Source: Phlebotomus papatasi
Lineage: Eukaryota; Arthropoda; Insecta; Diptera; Psychodidae
Reading direction: 5' to 3'
Length of the DNA: 64,000 nt
Assembly: GCF_024763615.1 (NCBI RefSeq)
Contig: NC_077224.1
Coordinates: 50,292,712 to 50,356,711 of the forward strand
Part shown: positions 60,101-64,000 of the stretch, one piece after another
How positions within the stretch are numbered: position 1 is the stretch's first letter
Layout of the letters: every line of letters begins with the position of its first letter
Position numbers and translations under genes: made by a program
Notes under the pieces: generated by a model
What the model was told of the DNA's origin: nothing
Database searches by the model: none
Seen by the model: the letters and a program-made list of their open reading frames with translations, nothing else

Positions 60101-61131
60101 TTTGGTACTCACTTTGTGGTAGAGACCGGAGTGGCTTCGTTGCCGCTGAGGATGAAAAGGGGGAAGAGGATGGAGAAGACGCATCCGCTGACGATGTAGG
60201 AGTTGGGCAGCTGCGTTACGATGGCCAGGGGCACCCCAAAGCCAACGAAGTAGGGCCAGTTGTACTCGATATAGGTGAGTCTCTTGTGGAGTTCCCAGCC
60301 CATGTTGCACCATTTGTATTCGAAGGAGTAGAGGGAGTACAGGAGAGACATGTGCACGAAGCACAGAATGCTCCCAACGTAGCTAATGGGCAGCAGACTC
60401 ACGAGCATGCTCTGGGCCAGGAAGAGACCCTGCACGATGAGGCTGAAGAGAGTGTCAGCAAAGAGTTTGCTGATGCTGGGGATCAATTGTGGACGTCCTT
60501 TGCGGAATTTGTAGGCAGAATCTGCGATATCCTGGAACCACAGGCTGTTCACAATTTTAGTGAGGAGGAAGAGGGGCAGCACCCAGATCATCTGGAAGAT
60601 GAGTGAGAGGAAGGGCTGCATCCATCCCCAAACACTCATCCCGAAGCCAGATTCATTGGACAGCATGAAAGTGAGGAGTTGCTTGAGAACAGGCAGAATT
60701 CCATATTCAAATATCACCATACTGGCCCAAAAGACCCCACCATTTAGACCACCACACTGCAAAACACGCACCCACACCTTCGACTCCCTTAAAAAAAAAA
60801 GAACTTCCTGAAATCTGTCACTTTGTCTCTGGGCCACAAAGAAAACTCACTCTTCCCGTTTCGTTGCTTCCTTGTTGATCCCGGACCGTCTGACAGTTGA
60901 CGGAGCTCCGGTCTGATTCAGTCGTTCATTCGATGTGGACTGTGACCGAGATGATCTCGAGGATAGTTTCTTGTTCATCTCTCTGTCCAAATAGAAGACT
61001 ACAGCGATACCCTTGATGCTGTCCACGCAGCCCCGAACTGTGGCACTGCAGATGCTCTGAAAACAAACAATTTTACCTGATTCCTCCCTATTTACACATT
61101 TCTACTGGCTACTTACATAAAAATCATCCAT
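57131..61131 (-). CDS. EI24: Etoposide-induced protein 2.4 homologue (ER membrane, autophagy)
   Basis: Encodes the multi-pass ER membrane protein EI24/PIG8 (EPG-4 in worm), needed for autophagosome maturation. Minus-strand exons in order: 61131-61117, 61056-60851, 60787-60113, 57263-57131. Introns are 60, 63 and 2,849 nt. Exon 1 encodes only MDDFY and ends at gtaagt. Exon 2 joins as KREE|ESKVWVRVLQC, matching the family's (R)VLQCCAWNGGVFW start of the conserved domain. Exon 3 carries WVLPLFLLTKIVNSLWFQDIAD-type membrane segments, SLLYSLYSFEYKW and SGCVFSILFPLF, then splices at AAA|gtgagt, so its in-frame TGA lies inside the donor. Exon 4 supplies the YPLKLFSPVVAISNTLF segment and a basic tail ending KKAK. 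The total is 342 aa against 340 in human. The gene is convergent with DARS2. An AATAAA on the minus strand lies at 57000-56995. Confidence 0.95.
59016..59320. mobile_element. Pogo-like MITE (CAGTAGACT), copy 3, nested in R1
   Basis: CAGTAGACTTTCACTC and GAGAGAGAGTCTACTG are inverted with TA flanks. The R1 copy at 1-1385 reads through this site (CATAATTGTAGAAC near 820) with a single TA. It contains an internal duplication of GACTTTCACTC around a GAAGAAGAAG run. Confidence 0.85.
59448..59980. mobile_element. Two MITE copies of the GGCACACCTTTTAGATC family in EI24 intron 3
   Basis: Each half carries AATTCACA..TTTCTTTC, AGTCTATCYYACTCTTTCG, a CTTCTTCTTC run and the mirrored CTGATCTAAA end. TCTGGCATACCTTTTAGATC near 59735 starts the second copy. 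The outer boundaries are approximate. Confidence 0.6.
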
Positions 61132-61974
61132 TTCTCTTATTATTTGCTTAAAAAAATATTCCTAGATTTCTGCTAAATCACGCTAAATTACCAAAAGACT
61201 GTATAAAATTCATGAGAGCACCAAATGCGGATTTTTACACCACAAAATGTCAAAAGTCAACAATTTTTCCGCACTATTTCACAAATATTCCTATCCTGAT
61301 AAAATTATTTCACAGAACAATTCTCTATTGCTCTGCTATTGATGATTGTTTCACAAAAAATTACAGAATTACAATGATATTGAACTTTTTTTGTTGATTT
61401 GATAAGAAAGTGAGGTTAGATTTTTGACTGTCGAACAGCTGATTGTCAGAAATCAAATAAATCTAGAAAAACTTATGGCATTTGTGATTTTTCTGAGCAC
61501 AGCATGATGAGTACAAGTGATTTAATCAAAATTTTCTTTTAACTTAACATTTCATAAGCCAAAAAGGCATTTTATTCTAATTTTATGTTTAAAAACTTAA
61601 TATAGCAAGAATTCCATGTGAACGTAAATAATATTTCCAAAACTGTAACAGAATTCATGATGAAATGCATTTTCCTTAAATTAAATTGGTAAATAAATGG
61701 AGGTTGTTGAGAAAGATAATTAATAAGTACGAGAATAATGAGGAAACACCAGAGCAAAATAGTTTTCATTCAGACCCGATGCACATGAATCTTTCTTCAC
61801 ATAACCTTAAAATTTATATTTTGAATTCAACCGTCGCACAGGGGGGCAGAATACCCAAAAACCTGGCAAAAGAATATTTTATGGCACTTTATGCATTCTG
61901 AATGTCTCTAGAATGATTTAATTTCTATTAATTCTTTAAAAATGTAACCAAATTGTTCAAAACGCTTTGTAGAC

Positions 61975-62004
61975 CTGATGAATGGGACATCGTATTCCCG
62001 AAAC
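61975..62004 (+). ncRNA. Hammerhead-ribozyme-like core (degenerate)
   Basis: CTGATGA, then a GGGA/TCCC hairpin, then GAAAC: the order of a hammerhead catalytic core. Two extra bases precede the hairpin stem, and no convincing stem I or III with a cleavage triplet was found. Such cores occur in Penelope-like and other retroelements. Probably a relic. Confidence 0.25.
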
Positions 62005-63146
62005 GTTGTAGCGAATAAAAATTGAAAGAAGCGATAAAAGGTCTTACTCCGTTTTCACCAGATATTAATTCTTAGATATCAACATTTTTTCTGTACATTT
62101 TTTAATGTATTTTTCTGAAATACTTACTATGTAAGGGATTATTTGGGATTATTGCATCTGAACTGTTTCGTGTAATTGTATAATGGTACATTTTGCTGTT
62201 ATGTAATCTTCTGTAACCCTAGCTCTTTTTTTTCAAGAACAATAGTTCTGTAAAGAACACATGTTCTTACTTGCAATCCTTTTTATAAATTTAAGGATAT
62301 TTGAGGATTTACAGTGCCCATTTTGTGATTCGGATGGATTTTTTGAATTTGTTCAACGTCTCGAAAATATAATGCAAGATTTTTTTGTAGAATTAGTGTA
62401 AAAGTTTAAGAAAAAAGAATAAAAAGACATAATTAGAGAATTCAATGCTACTTCATTTATTAAATATTCTTATTATATTTCATCAGTTGAATCAGCATTT
62501 GTCGTAACTTCATCTTTGCAATTTTGAGATGTACATATTTGAAATCGGCAGAAAGAAGAAACTTTTAAAAGTCCAATAAAACATATTTTAAACAAAAATA
62601 TCTTGAGTGCCCTTAATTAATAAAAAATTATCAGAATTTGTCGTAACTTCCGTTTTTGGTGAAGTTACGAAAAATTTCCATATAAAATCAACATTTGCCG
62701 TCACTTATTTTGCTCGCTTACGTGGCTTGTAATTTGAAGCAAAGTTGTAATATTTCTCAATAAAATGTTCACAAACTTTTCCAAATATCTAAAGACAGTT
62801 CTAAGCTAATCATGCGCTGTTAAGTCATTTTTATTCAATATTGGTAAGGAAAAAGTGGATATGTATTCCCTGTCTACTGTCCATCTATCATTAGTTCAAA
62901 ACAAAACAAGCTATGCGACACCCAAAATTTATTCAATAAAACTTTATGAAATAAAAACCACAGTAAGTGATTGAAGGAAGCTTCATCGTTTGAGGCACTA
63001 CTGTCTAGCGAGCTATTGGAGAATTTTTCTATATATCAGAGCATCAGAGGTGATCACATATTTGTCTGCTTCCTTCGGATCGCCCACCATCTTTGCCAAC
63101 TACAAACACCACCCAAGGGAACCTCACTTGAAAAAAGTGTACAAAA

Positions 63147-63235
63147 TTTAGGAAAAAAAGAAAAGTTTTCGGAAAGGAAAAGAAAAGAAAAAAGAAAAAA
63201 AGAAAGGAAGAAGAGAAAGGAAAAATTACAAAATG
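63147..63235 (+). repeat. Polypurine tract
   Basis: About 85 nt almost wholly A and G (GAAAAGAAAAAAGAAAAAAAG-like), low complexity. It forms part of a spurious Lys/Arg-rich ORF. Confidence 0.7.
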
Positions 63236-64000
63236 TTTAAAAATTTGTATTTGAATTTAAAATACTAAAAAAATGTTCACAAACCTAATCAATTCTTACT
63301 TGGTTAAGTATTATTTAAATGTTGAAATTTACTGGTATATGAGTTAAACACTTATCTTCTAAATTTCAAGAAGAAATTTCTGGATGATTTTTGTGTCTGA
63401 GGACAAAATGTCCGAATTGGTAACATCTAAAACATATCCAAAAATGAAAAGTATCGATAGTTTGGTTCTTGAGATATTCCTAAAAGATTGATTTCTGGAG
63501 GGAAAGGATAGACGTTGGGATGAAATTGAAGTGACATTTGGATTCCTTGGATCAACTTATGGGGGAGTACTCAGAACATTCCAAGTCGATATCTTCATTA
63601 GTTTGTCCAGAAAGTGACCCACGATTCTATCCTGGTGCCAGCAGTAGATGGTCAAAATTTTGCACTGCAAAAAGTGTCTTCTTCGACATAAGTTGTTCTG
63701 GATTACCATGGTTTATGCATAGCAAATTAAGTGCACAAGATTTTAAAAGCTAATGAGTCAAGCTTCCCAACAATAGTTCACTCATCCAATTATGTTCATC
63801 AGGAGCTGAGATATACCACTCCAAACTTTAGACCTCTTTTCTGACATTAATTGTGTTCTCTAAAAACAGAGTAATTTAGAAGGAAAAGTATTTTTTTAGA
63901 TTGTGTGATACCCCCTGAATACATTTTCTTTTTAAAAACTAATTGTGAATGAACAGATAAAGATAGAAAGCTCAAACCAAAACAAGATAAAAGCATATTA

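Larger units (their letters stand above)
57264..60112 (-). other. EI24 intron 3
   Basis: A 2,849-nt intron. It holds an R1-family copy interrupted by a pogo-like MITE and by two copies of the GGCACACCTTTTAGATC MITE. Near 57617-57859 is a locally GC-rich 80-codon open frame with no recognised homology. Confidence 0.88.
61132..64000. other. Right-end block upstream of EI24
   Basis: Holds the EI24 5' flank and AT-rich sequence without a protein-like ORF. It includes a hammerhead-like core near 61975-62004 and a polypurine tract at 63147-63235. Confidence 0.45.

Noticed and set aside
60016..60606. 196-codon plus-strand ORF
   Set aside because: It is the antisense of EI24 exon 3, which has clear family homology on the minus strand.
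60788..60850. EI24 ORF starting MAQRQSDRFQE as a true N-terminus
   Set aside because: That start lies in a 63-nt intron. Splicing 60851|60787 restores KREEESKVWVRVLQC, which matches the family.
63147..63240. Lys/Arg-rich C-terminus of a small ORF
   Set aside because: It comes from a polypurine tract, not from a coding gene.

Overview
This is an AT-rich nuclear window from an insect, almost certainly a fly (Diptera). Three intron-containing genes are recognisable. Their encoded proteins read like insect orthologues, short introns are 59-67 nt as in flies, and the DGAT1 N-terminus resembles Drosophila midway. A nematoceran such as a sand fly is possible, but the species cannot be fixed from sequence alone. 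There are no bacterial, rRNA or CRISPR features.

Gene block (38,123-61,131). DGAT1 (diacylglycerol O-acyltransferase 1; 7 exons, 498 aa) and DARS2 (bacterial-type, mitochondrial aspartyl-tRNA synthetase; 3 exons, 964 aa) lie head to tail on the plus strand, with 536 bp between stop and start codons. EI24 (ER membrane autophagy protein; 4 exons, 342 aa) lies on the minus strand, convergent with DARS2, with 207 bp between stop codons. I rebuilt all exon joins by hand from GT/AG sites, reading phase and family alignment. The genes belong to three unrelated housekeeping processes: triglyceride synthesis, mitochondrial translation, and ER/autophagy membrane function. DARS2 is unusual in carrying three consecutive OB-fold anticodon-binding modules before one catalytic core.

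Left part (1-38,000). No confident protein-coding gene was found. It is a graveyard of DNA transposons and short non-autonomous TIR elements. Several are nested, and three insertions can be proved because an uninterrupted copy of the host repeat lies elsewhere in the window. Highlights are a 1,663-bp near-perfect palindrome built from two inverted half-copies of a Tc1-like transposon (15,741-17,403), a stacked insertion site with a tRNA-derived SINE (26,365-27,981), a long-TIR element (19,697-22,207), a Stowaway-like 83-bp MITE (9,213-9,295) and a GC-rich island with a 220-codon basic ORF (31,574-32,236).

Introns and right end. The long introns of all three genes hold the same repeat families, including hAT-type MITEs with 8-bp target duplications, a TA-flanked 'GGGG..' TIR superfamily, pogo-like MITEs, a 9-bp-period AT minisatellite, and a large unclassified repeat (R1) with four copies. 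From 61,132 to the end no gene is evident. That stretch holds a hammerhead-ribozyme-like core and a polypurine tract.
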